Assembly (NCBI GenBank): GCA_030435675.1
Contig: CM059624.1
Coordinates: 8,952,769 to 9,016,768, forward strand
DNA length: 64,000 nt
Direction of reading: 5' to 3'
DNA from: Steinernema hermaphroditum
Lineage: Eukaryota > Nematoda > Chromadorea > Rhabditida > Steinernematidae
Below are positions 1 through 13,079 of this stretch, in pieces. The notes beneath the pieces were generated by a model. The model did not search any database. It saw only the letters and a list, made by a program, of their open reading frames with translations, and was not told where the DNA came from. Within the stretch, counting starts at the first letter, position 1; every line of letters begins with the position of its first letter. A program made the translations under genes and the position numbers.

Positions 1-1457
1 AAGCATCTTCGACATTTTCTCGGCCAGCTTCTTCATCTGACCTGAAATTTAAGAGTGATGTAAACTCCAAATTCTTTGGCACTCACGTTTGTTCAGTTTT
101 ACATATTTCACATCCTTCGCTTCAATTACAATTCCGCTGGAAGAGGATGGATCATCTGCTCCTTCACCATCCAACTGAACTGCCCCGTCCAGCTGATGAA
201 CCGTAGTGGTATCAAGAGGCCGACTAGAACCTGACTGCGTCACTGGAGCCCGTATATTTGGATTCGAGTTCATCAACGGAGTACCATTTGCCGAAACTGG
301 TAGATAAACAGGTTGAGTGCCAGGCTGATTGCCTGAACAAAACATCTGTATGCATTCAAGCAGAAGACACACATACTGAAGAAGAAAGGCTGAAGTCGAG
401 GTTGACCCACTCCTTGCTGACCTCCTGGCAATGGATATGACATCTGAGGCAACAGCGCTTGTGCTTGGCCTGCGGATATACTGATAGGCCCTCCTTGACC
501 ACCAAGCTGAGCGGGGAACACTGCGCCTGCCGGAAGACGAGGAACTGCACCAAGAGTCTGTGGGCCCAAAGGTTGGCCTTGTTGAGATACAACGATGAAC
601 TGTTGTCCTCCTTGAGCAATATGCCTGGCGCCCTCCGGAAGTGGCTGTTGCTGAAACATCAGATATTACTTGTAATCGTAAATTTGTAAACAAAGGACAA
701 TGGAAAGGGTAAAACGCTCAAAAACCAAGCCATGTTAGTGAGACGGTTAAGCGAAAAACACAGGTAAGTTCCTCAAATCCTTAAAATGCAACAATACCCC
801 TTGCTGGGCGATTCGCGCCACACTTTGACCTTGAAGAGGTACGCGAATAATTTGTCGCATCTGCTGATGCGATCCGTTCCCTTCATTAGGTTGTTGTGAC
901 AACGACGTAATAGAAGAATTCACCACTTGACCCTGTGGTCGCTGACACTGTGCGGGTCTTTCAATAGAAGCAGCCGAATCAGAGGGCTCCTCAAAAATTA
1001 TTCACACGTGAAAAGTATTCGGGCATGTGGCCAAAATAGATAGTCACTCGAAATAAAGTAGAATCTTACCTGTACACGCATGAAAGTAGGGGGCTCCCGA
1101 GGTGGAGGATTCCAGGGACCTCCAATTTTGAAAGTGGGTGGTGGAAGCACAGGCTGCGTGTCAGGTGTTCTCAATTGTCGTGTTCCTTCCATATCAACGC
1201 ACCCGCTGGCATTCACCTTATCCTCCCATTCCTGAACAAGTGATAAGGAAAGTCATAAATGAGTCCCAAAAATCCACTCACCTTCTTCAGCTGGTGAAGA
1301 ACATCAATATCAATGTTTTCATCCAAAAACGCTTCCTTGACCTGGCTAATTACATCGGATATCACAGCCTTATAAATGTCCTCCTAGAATGCAAACGTCG
1401 CTCAAATACCGGAATAAAAACACTCACAATTGTGTGTCCAGAAGTTTGTTGTGCCAT
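1..1457 (-). CDS. TFIIA alpha/beta large subunit, 5' part (cut by window edge)
   Basis: General transcription factor TFIIA large subunit, which binds TBP-TATA and is normally cleaved into alpha and beta. The ATG is at 1457. Exon 1 encodes MAQQTSGHTI; exon 2 reads EDIYKAVISDVI...DVLHQLKK, the alpha four-helix segment; exon 3 starts EWEDKVNASG, matching the conserved W-E-x-K end of the alpha domain. The following exons are Gln/Pro-rich linker (QQPLPEGARHIAQGG, QLDGAVQLDGEG), as in metazoan TFIIA. Introns are 40-80 nt. The last exon visible, up to base 1, begins RQMKKLAEK; the C-terminal beta barrel lies outside the window. The promoter and exons 1-3 are partly duplicated near 2.9-3.2 kb as the start of a chimeric gene. 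The family call is firm; linker splicing is inferred. Confidence 0.85.
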
Positions 1458-1562
1458 GGTTCATACAAGACGAACCTGAAGGGATTTCCCATTAGTGTTT
1501 AGAATCATGAATGCACGAATTTGCATAATCCGAGAATGCACTTAGCGACCACGTACAAAAGA
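1205..1562. repeat. Segmental duplication copy 2 (TFIIA promoter, exons 1-3)
   Basis: Aligns by eye with 2886-3235 in the same orientation. It spans about 100 bases upstream of the TFIIA ATG, exons 1 and 2, both introns and the start of exon 3. Identity is high in exons and in the upstream segment, and lower in introns. The left end of the match marks the breakpoint inside TFIIA exon 3. Confidence 0.8.
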
Positions 1563-1618
1563 GTGCAAAAGTGCAGAAGGTCATGTACTTTTTGAAGTGC
1601 TCGAACTCAGATATTTAC

Positions 1619-1893
1619 CCTTGCAATAAAGAGGTTCTTGCGAAAGAACTGAAAGTGCAGCACGTTACGACACAGAACAACCTGACGTTTGGATCCTAAA
1701 CGAAGATCTGTCAGAAAATTCTTTTTCAGTCCAGCGAACTTCGAAAACAGTGGAAAAAAACGCACACTTTCTTTTTCTGCCTGCTCGGCACCAATCACAA
1801 GCGCATCTAACGCCTTCGTATTCAACTCTAGCGACTTCTGTAAAAGAGGCGCTGTAACCTGTCCAATCCTCCGGATGGTCTCCGTTCGATCTG
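1619..1893 (-). CDS. Orphan open exon, unknown
   Basis: An exon-like open stretch on the minus strand between an AG at 1894 and a GTAAAT donor at 1618. It translates to a helical sequence (TAPLLQKSLELNTKALDALV, then FFPLFSKFAGLKKNFLTDLR). I do not recognise it and found no convincing partner exon; an open stretch at 1928-2209 could lie upstream. It sits between the chimera's stop and the TFIIA start, in the part of the duplicated intergenic DNA that does not align with the other copy. It may be a relic or a small gene. Confidence 0.2.
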
Positions 1894-2364
1894 CTCATCT
1901 AATGTCCAGCCAAAAACTTTCCAGTTCTTATTTGAGAGACTTCACATCGTCACCATACACTACATAACGACACAAAGCGGTACTCTTCGCATTAACGTAA
2001 ACGCGAACAGACCGTCGGTTCACGCGTGTGTTCTCCCCCTCGCAGTAGAGAACACTGATTCCCAGGCGCGTATTTATAAGCCACACCACGGGAAAAACCG
2101 TGACGCCGATGGACACGCAGGTCACCTTGCATTCGGCGGCAGTTCGAATAATTCTCATACAAATGCAGGACCGTATCGCTTTAGGACCACATGGAAAACT
2201 AACCCACACACAACATCGTGCCTACATTCCAGAAGCAGGCCACGATGAACAACAATAGGCAGTGACTCAAGGAGTAACACCCACAACGATGGAAAACAAG
2301 CAAGACTCCATTATTTATAAAAAAAATTACAAGAATACTTACTTATATGAGCGCAGTAAACAAA

Positions 2365-3133
2365 TTAACGAGAGCCACTTGGTACGGACGGCGCCAGCTC
2401 CAGACTTCCCATGGCCGGCGTGAAGAGCGTGATTTCTTTACGTTTCTTCTTGTACGGAGCCGGTGCACTGAATAGCGTGACGCTGCAGGGCTGAAGTGGA
2501 AGACTCGTCTTCTGACACGGGCAGATTCGGTCGTCGTACGAGCAGTCCGTGTGTACCATATGGCCGCATCTGAAATCGGATGACCGTAATCATAGTGCGT
2601 ACAGATTATGTGGAACTCACTGGAAAAGGTACGACGACTTGCCTGGTGACTCCTGGCAAACTATGCATTGATCGGTTACGGAGCACACACCTCGCTGCAT
2701 CTGCTCCGTCCATTGCTCTATGCTTCGGGAAAGTTCCATCTCCTGGAACTTAAGGGTCGCTTCAAGAAGGATCTCTTCGTAATTGCATGAGTCGAGCAGC
2801 GATCTACAGCAGCTCATACATGTCATAAATTACCACAAAACTTACGAAATGATGCTGGATAAATTGAATTTGCCAGTTCCGTCCCTATTCACCTTACCCT
2901 CCCATTCCTGAACAAATGATAAGGAAGGCCATACATATGTCCCAAAAATGCACTCACCTTCTTCAGCTGGTGAAGAACATCAATATCAATGTTTTCGTCC
3001 AAAAACGCTTCCTTAATCTGGTTAATTACATCGGATATCACGGCCTTGTAAATGTTCTCCTAGGATGCAAACGTCGCTCAAATACCGGAATAGAAACACT
3101 CACAATTGTGTGTCCCGAAGTTCGTTGTGCCAT
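2365..3133 (-). CDS. Chimeric gene: TFIIA N-terminus fused to VPS8 C-terminal RING
   Basis: Five exons read in one frame. Exon 1 (ATG 3133) encodes MAQRTSGHTI and exon 2 ENIYKAVISDVI...LHQLKK, near-copies of TFIIA exons 1-2. Exon 3 begins EWEGKVNRDG like TFIIA, then turns into FNLSSIIS, which matches the VPS8 exon ending RFSSLIS. Exons 4-5 are the VPS8 tail: SLLDSCNYEEILLEATLK, the RING cysteines CIVC, then CGHMVHTDC and CPCQ, ending SLELAPSVPSGSR. Splice phases agree at every junction, and no stop or frameshift is seen. The product, about 180 residues, would carry a TFIIA helical segment plus a RING/tail without VPS8's WD40 and alpha-solenoid. The upstream DNA copies the TFIIA promoter, so a TFIIA-like expression pattern is likely. 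Differences from the parents are mostly conservative. Whether the protein is made is unknown. Confidence 0.75.
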
Positions 3134-3235
3134 GGTTCATACAAGACGAACCTGAAAGGATTTCCCATTAGTGTTTAGAATCATGAATGCACGAATTTGC
3201 ATAATCCGAGAATGCTCTTAGCGACCACGTACAAA
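2886..3235. repeat. Segmental duplication copy 1 (TFIIA 5' end in the chimera)
   Basis: Same-orientation copy of 1205-1562, carrying the promoter and exons 1-3 start of TFIIA. It abuts the VPS8-derived segment, so the breakpoint lies at about 2855-2886. Confidence 0.8.
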
Positions 3236-3694
3236 AAGTTGCAGATGACGCACAGGCACTTGAAGAAAAGAGTTCAATAGTCGTCCAGAATCGAAGAATC
3301 GTGCGACAAAAGGAAGGGCAATGAGAAATGAAAGGACAGCCAGGGTGTTCGGGGCAGGACATTCCTCGTGACTGTGACTTCTTTGCAAAGCACCTGCGCT
3401 GTTGAGGATTCCGTTGGACGCTGCATCTTCTAATATGGTCTTTTCAGCATTTTGCCACTTATTCTACTCGCCAACTACTTGCTACTTCGCTGTCGTCGTC
3501 TTTTTTCAATTGTATGTCTTTTATGCTGTGATTTGTGAACGGTTCTTCCAGCTGGCACGTTTGATATTTTGCTTCTGTTATTTTTTGGGAGTATCAACAC
3601 CACATGTTTAGCAATAAATAACTTAAGCTTGCAGGTAATAAATTATACAAGATAACCAAAAACTATTATGCCGAACAAGATCGCTTTGGAACTA

Positions 3695-6600
3695 TCAGTA
3701 GTGACAACCGGGTACGGACGGCGCCAGCTCCAGACTTCCCATCGCCGGTGTGAAGAGCGTGATTTCTTTACGTTTCTTCTTGTACGGCGCCGGTGCACTG
3801 AACGGCATGACGTTGCAAGGCTGAAGCGGAAGCGTCGTCTTCTGACACGGACAGAATCGGTCGCCGTGCAAACAGTCCACGTGTACCATATGGCCGCATC
3901 TGAAATCGGAGTCGTAGTGCATGCCGATTACTTGGAAGTTACTGGAAAAGGTTCGACGTCTTGCTTGGCGGCTCCTGGCAAACGATGCATTGATCGGTTA
4001 CGGAGAACACTCCTCGCTGCATCTGCTCCGTCCATTGCTCTACGCTTCGGGAGAGTTCGAACTCTTGGCATTTTAGGGTCGCTTCAAGAAGGATTTCTTC
4101 GTACTGACAGGAGTCGAGCACTGACCTAAGCATAGAACCTTCAAATAAGCGTGGTCCTGTGGGGAACCCACGATATCAGTGAGGAGAACCTGGAATATTG
4201 GCAGTTGACAAACGACTTGTGTTCAAAGAGGGTGCGGACGAGGTTCTCTGCCTCTCCAGATCCGCTCTCCACGATGGAGAGGATGATAGCGTTCGCCCGA
4301 GCACTCAACTCTGTGTCCGAGGCAATGTCCTCAAAGGAGAGAATGTGCTGGAAGAGCTTCAAAAGCCAGTTCCCCTCGAGAGCTTCGCTCTGGAGATCGT
4401 TGCACAAAGCGAGGATGTCGTCTATCCGCGTGACTAAACACTCGTCTTTTTTAGAACAAAAGGCGCAAGAACCTAACCGACTGCCGCCTTGTCGTCCTCG
4501 ATCTCGCAGAGGTTCTCGAAGAGGAGCTCGAAGGCTCTGTCCGGGAGCTGCCGCGCCCTGAGGAGGGTGACGGAGCAGCGGAGGAGCTTGTGCCCCACGG
4601 CTAGGTTCAGGCAGAAGTCGCTGGCGGAACCCAGAGGCAGCCAGAAGTGAATCTCATCGTTCAGTTTCACGTCGTACTTTTCCCGTAGGCCGCCTTCTGC
4701 CTCACCGACTTCATGCCTTTGCAGGTGCCCCTGGAAGATTGCGTTGAAGAGCTTCTCGTCCAGCGCATCGTTGCCGGTGAGGTAATGGAGATCATTCTCT
4801 CTTCTAAAAGTGGGTTCTGAGAGGGTTCTTTTTTTTGCTGTGCACCTTATTTTGAAGCAGTTGTTCAAGAGATCGTAGGGGAGATTCTTTTGGTGTTCGA
4901 GGACTTCGGGGAATCGGTCCAGAACGAGTTCGGCGGTACGGTAGGAATCTAATGCACACAGCTCCTAAGGAACAAATGAAACTCTCTGCTGGCACAAACT
5001 CACCAGAATGATCGACTTGATGTAGGTTCTGAAGCTCTCCAGGTACTCAGGCGCGATCTTCCTGAGCAGCTCTGTGACGACGGAGAAGACGGCCTGGGGA
5101 TTCATTCGGTTGCGTAGGTAACACTGCACCAGTTTGTTGTATTCGTTCTTCTGTGTGTAGATGAAAGCGGCCACCTGGACACTGAAAGCAGGGATGGTTA
5201 CGGTAGTCACCAAAGGGTTTCCTACTGTGGCAGCTTCAGCGCCATCCGCAGGATGTGGTCGAGGTCGAGGCCATCGACGTAGTTCATGACGTCGATGATG
5301 CACTGCTCCGAGGAGTCCTTGGAGCACCCGAGGGCGTACTCCGAGCTGAAGACGCTGTCGATGAGGTCGCCGATCATGTGCACATTGGGGAACACATAGG
5401 CCTTCTCGAGGAGCCAGCCGAGGAAGGAGAGGAAGTGACCGAAGATGATAGGACTCCGGCGGCCGAGGTCCTTGACCAGGCTGTGGAGGATCTCGACAAG
5501 GTGCTGGAGTCGCTCATTCGAGGAGAGGACGGTGGAGTCGGCGCATGTGAGGACGACATGGAAGAACTGCTGCGCGTCGAACTGGAGCAGAATGCGCAGG
5601 TTCGGGTAATTACCCCCGATACGGCCCTCCTTGCCACCGCTGGAGGTGAGACAGCGGTAGATCTCCATGGGCACCGTCTCCTGGTCCTGCGGGGAGAGCA
5701 CACCGAACGGATAGGCCCGACCAGTGAGGCAAACACTGATGTAGACAAGCATCTTGTTGCCTTGTGCGACCTCGCAGTCGGAGAGAACCTCCTTCTGACA
5801 GAACTCGGCCACGCTGGCTAACATCTGCTCGAGCGGCGGCACAAAGAGCTTGAAGACGGCGTTGTTGACGAAGATTATGGCGTCGTAGAGATTGTTTCGG
5901 TTGCAGATGGTCATGATCTGGTGTATGTCCAGCGACTCCATTGGGAGGTGCATCACTGCGAACTCTGCAATCCTCTACGTACTCTACGCGATTCGGAAGA
6001 GAAAACGCGAGAAAAAAAAGACAGTACCGATCTGAGCGAGCTGGTTCTCCTGAGCCAAGTGGGCGATGTAGTCGTGCACCAGGGCTGGCGGTGGGTGCTG
6101 CAGGGCGCTCTCTTGGATGACGTCGTCCATCGATTCGTAGAAGACCGAACGCGCGATAGGGTCCTCCTCCACCTTCGGCAGGATTGCCTTGTACAGAAGG
6201 TCGTAGTGGTTCGTGTTCACACAGGCTCTCATCAGGATCGATATGTGCTTCTGAAAGGCGGTCGTCGACTCATTCTGGCGACCTTAGCCGAACCTTGTAG
6301 TGGTTGTAGAGCTCCTCGGCGAAGCCTTGGTCCACTCGCATCGTCTTATCCAGAAGTGCCTGGATAATCCGAGGGAAGCGCTCGCTGATGGACCTTCGCG
6401 TCTCCGATCTGTTCCTCCGAGAAGACACCTTCCCGCTGAACACGTCGAGGGCGTACAGAACCGCCGAGACGATTTCTCCTCTGAATCGGGGCTAGAAAAT
6501 TTCTTTGAGGGGGAAGTCACCTCGATTCGAAGGCTTCCAGCTGAGATAGATGGTCGCCGATTTGCACAACGCTGACTTGGGAACGGCCCAGGACGTAGAT

Positions 6601-7953
6601 GTTGCCGTCGAAGTGGGCCACCGACTGATAGCAAACGCGGTCCGAAAGGTGCACCATCGCCTCGGAGACGTTCCCACCCGTCGAAAGACCCTAAACAAGA
6701 GTTTACTTCAGGCTAGTATCAGACAGTGAGGGCACCTTGAAGAAGGCACTACCGTACACCATTTGGGCGGAAGCGGCTTCGCGACTGTCCACTAGGGTTC
6801 CCCTTTGAACGTCGACGAGGAAGGCACATTCGGCGGAGTCGAGGACAAGTAGCTCGTTCTCGTCGAGAAACTTGAGGTTGATGACGTCGCCGGGGATTCT
6901 GACGGTCCGGGCGCAGTAGGCGGCGAAGGAGCCTCGCTCCCTCCGGGAAAGGTGGAAGAAGGAGACCTCGCTGCCCCTCGCCAGTGCGGCCACGATGGAG
7001 TCTGAGGAGTTCTGAAGCGGGGCTCCGGGACAGACTCGCGCAATTCAAACGCACCTGCATGGCGCTCCACTCGAAGAGCGGAGGGCACTTCGGAGAGCCA
7101 GAGTACTGCGTGGCGAACACCACCTGGGTCTTGTGAACCGCGAGGACGACGACTTTGGTGAGCGACATCAGGGCCACCAGCTCATCTTTGATGACTCTCA
7201 TCCGCACTACCTAAGTAACGGGAACGTCTTACGCGGCTCCTCCGTGAATCATACCTCGCCGTTGGATCCAGAGAACACGCAGCGCACCTTCGATCCCGAA
7301 CTACGGTATTCGAAGACCGATCCTCCGTTGTCCAGAGTGAGTAGCCGCCGGTTCCTGAGGGCGAAGTCCAGCTGGATGACTCCCCGCCCGGGCTGGACGG
7401 CCTCACAGGCTTTCTCGTACACTTTCCCGGACAGAGAGCCGAGGATGCGGACGAGGCCCTTGCTGGTGCCCACGGCGATCCTCTGAGCGTCGGAGGAGAA
7501 GGCGAGGCACGAGACGCTCTCGCCGTGGTCGTCGCCCCTCACCGAGTTGAGCACCTTGCCGCTGAGCCTGTTGAAGACGAGTACGATGCCCGCCGAAGTG
7601 CCAACGGCGACGAGCTGGCTGGAGACGGCCAGGGCGGTGCAGTGGATATTCTGCGCGGTCAGGTAGGCACTCGTGGGCTCCAGTCGCTCGATCAAGATGG
7701 CACAGTCCAGCTGGTAGCTCGGAGGGGCGGGCAGGATCTGCACGGACGCCGTCTTTTGTGACGAATTGTCGTCGAATGGGGCCGCGTCATCGTCGAAGTC
7801 GACGATTTCCTGAAAAGCGTCATTTCCGGTGAGCTCAGGAGTGATGCCTACGTCGGCGAGGATCTCGTCGATCGACTGCGGCGGCACCGAGATGGAGTCG
7901 TCGATCTCGAGCCAGTCACTCGTGCTCTCCTCGGTCGTCCCGATGGACGACAT
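3695..7953 (-). CDS. vps-8: VPS8, CORVET tethering subunit
   Basis: Vacuolar protein sorting 8, the Rab5-binding subunit of the CORVET endosomal tether. The start is taken at 7953 (MSSIGTTEESTSDWLEIDD), just after a good acceptor (TTTGCTTCAG) that could be a trans-splice site. An acidic N-terminus is followed by a WD40-like beta-propeller (exons at 7.9-6.5 kb), then an alpha-solenoid. The diagnostic block GNKMLVYISVCLTGRAYPFG near 5.7 kb matches the VPS8 core. The last exons encode LDSCQYEEILLEATLK and a C-terminal RING (CIVC, CGHMVHVDC, CPCQ), stopping at 3695. There are many small introns, and splicing in the middle was not resolved exon by exon. Its last exons are duplicated in the chimera just downstream. 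PEX14 ends about 230 bases upstream on the same strand. Confidence 0.85.
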
Positions 7954-8181
7954 CAAGCGATTCTGAAGCAAAGAAGCGGACGTGGGTCGAGGACAGGTGG
8001 GCGTGCTCAGCAGGAATAAACAAATCGTTCGAGTTGCGCGCACCGAGGCGAATCGCAGTCAAGACTCTCTGTACTCCCGAAGGTATCGAACGGCCGTCCC
8101 AACCACACTCTCTTTCGTTGTTAGAAGGCGATGAACGGTAAGAGATGCTTTTATTCTGTTTTGCAATGCGGGAACGAGCAA

Positions 8182-9138
8182 TCACACTTCGCTGTTCTTG
8201 TTGAGCGCCGTCGCTACTTCTTCGTCGTCCGACTCCTCCTTCCCATTCGCTTCGTTTCGGTTCTCCTCACTCGGTGGCGTGCTGAATCTCCTAGAAAAAA
8301 AGCAGTTGAGAACGGCACGACTGGCTGCTGATTACTCGAACTGCGAAACTCGAACGGGCACCGATGGCTCCGAGCGCTGCCAGGCTGGTACTGACGGCTT
8401 TGGAGGGATTGGGATCGCTGCGAACTGGTTCTGGTTCAGCATGAGGGACTTCAAGGTGTTTAGGTCCGACTGGATCGTTCTCAAGTCGCACTCTAAAAAG
8501 TGACTTTAATTGTGCGCGCGGTTTTATGTGCGCACCTCGTCCGGAATTTGGCAGCACAACGGATTTTCTTATTTCCGATCGGAAGGATTCGTTGAGCTGC
8601 TGCTCCTGGTTCATCGTGTCCATGACGAACTTCAGCGAATTCTGGACTTCCAGTAGCTGGAACAAGGAACAATTTATCTTTATTTCACGTGAATGATCAT
8701 GCTAACCTGTTGCTGTTCCCGTCTGGCCTCCTCGGTCCCAGGGTCCGGGATTCCAAAGAACTTCGGCAAGACCCACGATCGTAGTGCTTTGTATCCCGCG
8801 TAGGAAACGCCCCCTATGATCACGGCGGCATTCGCTAGAGTCATTAGATTCTGGAGAGTTCCTGGAGCAGGGTGTGGTGGTGGCACTTGGAAGCCTGGCG
8901 CCATAGGCGCGACATCTCTGGGGACTGGAGGCACCTTCCGGAGGGCTTCGTTGATTTCCGCGTCGGTGACTCCTTTGCTTCTGAGGAAGGCGAGTTGCTC
9001 CGCCATTGGCGACTGTTGAATTTTCGGCGTGGAGAAGAACCTCACGGCGGCGTCCACCATCTCGCCTCGGATGGGAGCCGACTCTTGTTGCGCGGACGAC
9101 GTCTGAGGCTGCAGCACTTCCGAGTTTTCCTTCGACAT
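8182..9138 (-). CDS. prx-14: PEX14, peroxisomal docking factor
   Basis: Peroxin-14, the membrane docking protein for the PTS1/PTS2 import receptors. Four exons: 9138-8707, 8656 onward, then two more separated by introns of about 43 nt. The N-terminal helical domain (EMVDAAVRFF, QSPMAEQLAFLRSKGVTDAE) is the conserved receptor-binding fold. It is followed by a Pro-rich linker, a membrane segment (NAAVIIGGVSYAGYKALRSW), a helical region (SLKFVMDTMNQEQQ) and a tail (TLKSLMLNQNQF then PPKPSVPAWQ) typical of animal PEX14. The last exon is acidic and ends at 8182. An AATAAA lies about 30 bases past the stop, and the VPS8 acceptor follows roughly 200 bases later, the layout of a nematode operon. Confidence 0.9.
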
Positions 9139-9499
9139 CTTCTAAATACCAGTCGTCACACAATACTCTTCCAACAAAAGTAACAGTAAACAGGCAAAAA
9201 AAGAGCACAAGGAAACAACAATTGGCAACGAAACGAGTTTCTTTACTGGCCGATCGACATCGTTGCGACAAACTACAGAAAATGTAGCGATGCAAGCACG
9301 CGACGAATGGGTGGACTGTAGTTTGATTACGCGGTCAATGAAGTAAATATCGCGAGCGTTCGCTTTGAAAGCCATGCCACCATGTATTTTGAGCTCTCTT
9401 GACCCCTCATAGACGGTAGAAGCGCTATTAAGCAGACTTTAATAAACAATTGTGACCTGCACAAATGGAACGTCTCCTACAGAAAGATTAACTTTACGT

Positions 9500-10500
<1,001 letters not shown>

Positions 10501-11116
10501 CGTCGCGTGTGATCATAAACGAAAGTAGTCGGAGGGGGGCAGCCGACGGCGAACGGTGTGGAAATCTCCGATCTGTGGCGGTCTCGCTCCCCCAGCTGTC
10601 CGTTTAAGACAGATGGAGAGACAGACAGGGCGCGTCTGAACGTAGCGCGGGTCCTACCCCGATTATATTGAAGATGGGCTTGGCTGAGAATCATTTGGTT
10701 CAACGTGTGCTCTTCGAAGTTGGTACACCGCCGCGGAGAGATTTAAAATGTTTCTGTGACGATTTTTTCGGGATGGCGCTGCGCGTGTGAGCTTTCTTGT
10801 TTCTGGCACTTCTTGCAAATAAATGGAATAGAGCCACTGCCTGTTCTGTGTGAAAACGAAAAGTACAATTTGGGACATTTGTAATGGATATGCTTTTCTC
10901 TGACAGAGTTATATTGCGAGCTGAATATTCCAAATCTGTTTATTTGAACCATTCTGTGCGAGTTTCTTTACGATCTATGCTCCCGTTGCTTCCTGCAGTT
11001 CAGAGACGACGGCGTCCTTTTCAGACTTGGTCCAATCTGGATATTAAGCACAGGAAAGCTAGATTAAAGAGTTAGCGATCCTTGTTTCAACCAAAGTGAT
11101 ATCTAAAGCGAAAAAG

Positions 11117-11567
11117 ATGGCCGCCCCTATCAAGTCTGAGAAGCCCCTTGTGGCCGAAGAAATCGAGCACCGCATCCGCATCACCCTCACCTCGCAGAAC
11201 GTTGCTTCCCTCGAGAAGGGTTAGTCGTCCCCCTCCTCAATCTCCCTCATTCGCCTTTTACAGTTTGCGAGCAGTTGATTGCCGGAGCCAAGGACAAGCA
11301 CCTCGTCGTCAAGGGCCCCGTCCGCATGCCCACCAAGGTTCTTCGCATCACCACTCGCAAGACCCCTTGTGGTGAGGGTTCTAAGACCTGGGATCGCTAT
11401 CAGGTACGTGTGATCTTCCCACAGAGAATCTGAAAGAACCCCTGCAGATGCGCATCCACAAGCGTCTCATCAACATGCACAGCCCCAGTGACGTGCTCAA
11501 GCAGATCACCAGCATCTCCATCGAGCCTGGAGTAGATGTCGAGGTCACCATTGCCGACTCCAACTAA
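11117..11567 (+). CDS. rps-20: Small ribosomal subunit protein uS10 (RPS20)
   Basis: Cytosolic 40S component. Three exons: 11117-11219, 11264-11403 and 11448-11567, with introns of 44 nt. It begins [15 protein letters not shown] and contains [29 protein letters not shown], the near-invariant [13 protein letters not shown] and [15 protein letters not shown]. Length and sequence are full for uS10. The purine-rich context before the ATG fits a highly expressed gene. It is divergent from the SDR gene, with about 600 bases between the two starts. Confidence 0.97.
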
Positions 11568-12732
11568 GACGGCTTCAGCCTCGAATGCGGTGTCTGCCGC
11601 AGGCAATCCTTTTGTTGTTGTTATTCGGATGCCGCGTAATGTTATCATTGTATGATTGTTTCGTTGCGTCTTTATAAACACTTTAAGAAAACAGCGACGA
11701 GTTGTCGAACAAGGCAATCACAGAAAAACGCATCTCTTCGCATTCACATTTAGACCTTTCGAGCCCGACGTATCACACAGAATTGCAAACTGTTCTCTGC
11801 AGATTAACTGAAACCAACCACAGAATTCTTTTTGTGTTACTTGCACTCATAGCATGAAAGGATGGTCTTCATGACCACAAGGATTGGTCAGTAATGTAAC
11901 CCGGTGACCGATGTACGGTAGTTCGATGAGTGACCCATGCATGTAAGATAATTATGCTCATCATAAGGTAGCCTGTTCCGAAGTCGGCTCTGCTTCCTCG
12001 TTCACTTTGTCCATCAGCCACATAATGTCAACGGTTTCTTGTGTCATGGCGGATTTTGCCGGCAATTTATTCACTCGATGGCTGATCGGCTTCTAAGAGG
12101 TCGGCGTAAGAAGAGAAGAGCCTTCTTTGTCGGATAATCCACGTTCAATTAGAAGATTGCATCTGTTCTTAGGGCCGGACGTCCGTTGAGGCAGTTTCCC
12201 CGACCGGACGTGTTCTCCTTCCGTCTCTTTTCAATTCGAGCGGATGCGAACTCCCCCAATTCGTGTATCGTCTTTCCGTGATACTTGGATGTTTGATGTC
12301 GCGTCGCTAGAAAAGCATCTGATCCGTATTAGCACGTACACATTGTGTGTGCGGTCCTAGATACAGTATGGAGAGAGAGAGAGTAAGATGCCGAAACCAC
12401 CATAAATTCACTTGATGGCACTTTGTCCACTCCATTTGACATATCGTGACATCTCCTAATCAATTCTTGAGCTAAAGCTGTCTCCTAATTGCACGCCGCC
12501 ATCCACAAGATGTCGCTTTCTGAAAATGTTGAAATGCCCAAAACTGCGGTAGTGATTGAGTGTTGTTTGGAGAAACAAGTCCAATGGAGATGAAAATCCA
12601 GAGAACCGGAGAACTGTTCCTGGATCGACTACTGGATGAGGCTGTGATAACCTCTTAAGCTCTGAACAAACCGAACCTCGGAAAAGTGGAAGGATTCGGA
12701 ATGGTCGGAATTGGCTTGTTCTGAGCATTCAT
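11568..12732. other. Intergenic, no gene seen
   Basis: Downstream of RPS20. Mixed composition with a short GA microsatellite at about 12370. No reading frame with credible codon use or splice sites on either strand. Confidence 0.5.
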
Positions 12733-13079
12733 ATTGTATTCGTCAAAATTCTCTAGCAAAGCTCCCACCACGAAGACTTTGCGCGCGCATTTCACGCGCC
12801 AAAAAGTTTACGATGGGATATGCTCAAAATCATAGTAATTCGCTGTTTTCTCGTTTATCACGCGATTTCGTCAAATTTCATGAACGGACGGTTGTTGAGC
12901 AGACTCTGCCACGTCGAATGAGCCCTGGTTCGATTGCCAGCATGCTTTGATTGTTGAGAAATGAGAAAACAGCGAATTACTATGATTTTGAGCATATCCC
13001 ATTGTAAATTTTTTGGCGCAAAACTTTCGTGCTGGGAGACCTCTCCTTTTATGCTAGAGATTTTTGACGAATACAATAG
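12733..13079. repeat. Foldback inverted repeat
   Basis: Arms at about 12733-12855 and 12961-13079 are reverse complements (for example CTCAAAATCATAGTAATTCG on the left, repeated inverted on the right), with a spacer of about 100 bases. A non-autonomous DNA element or MITE is likely; no coding capacity. Confidence 0.75.

Noticed and set aside
12897..12945. tRNA-like text with GGTTCGATTGCC resembling a B box
   Set aside because: No cloverleaf could be built: no acceptor stem, A box or anticodon arm at the right spacing. It lies in the spacer of a foldback repeat.
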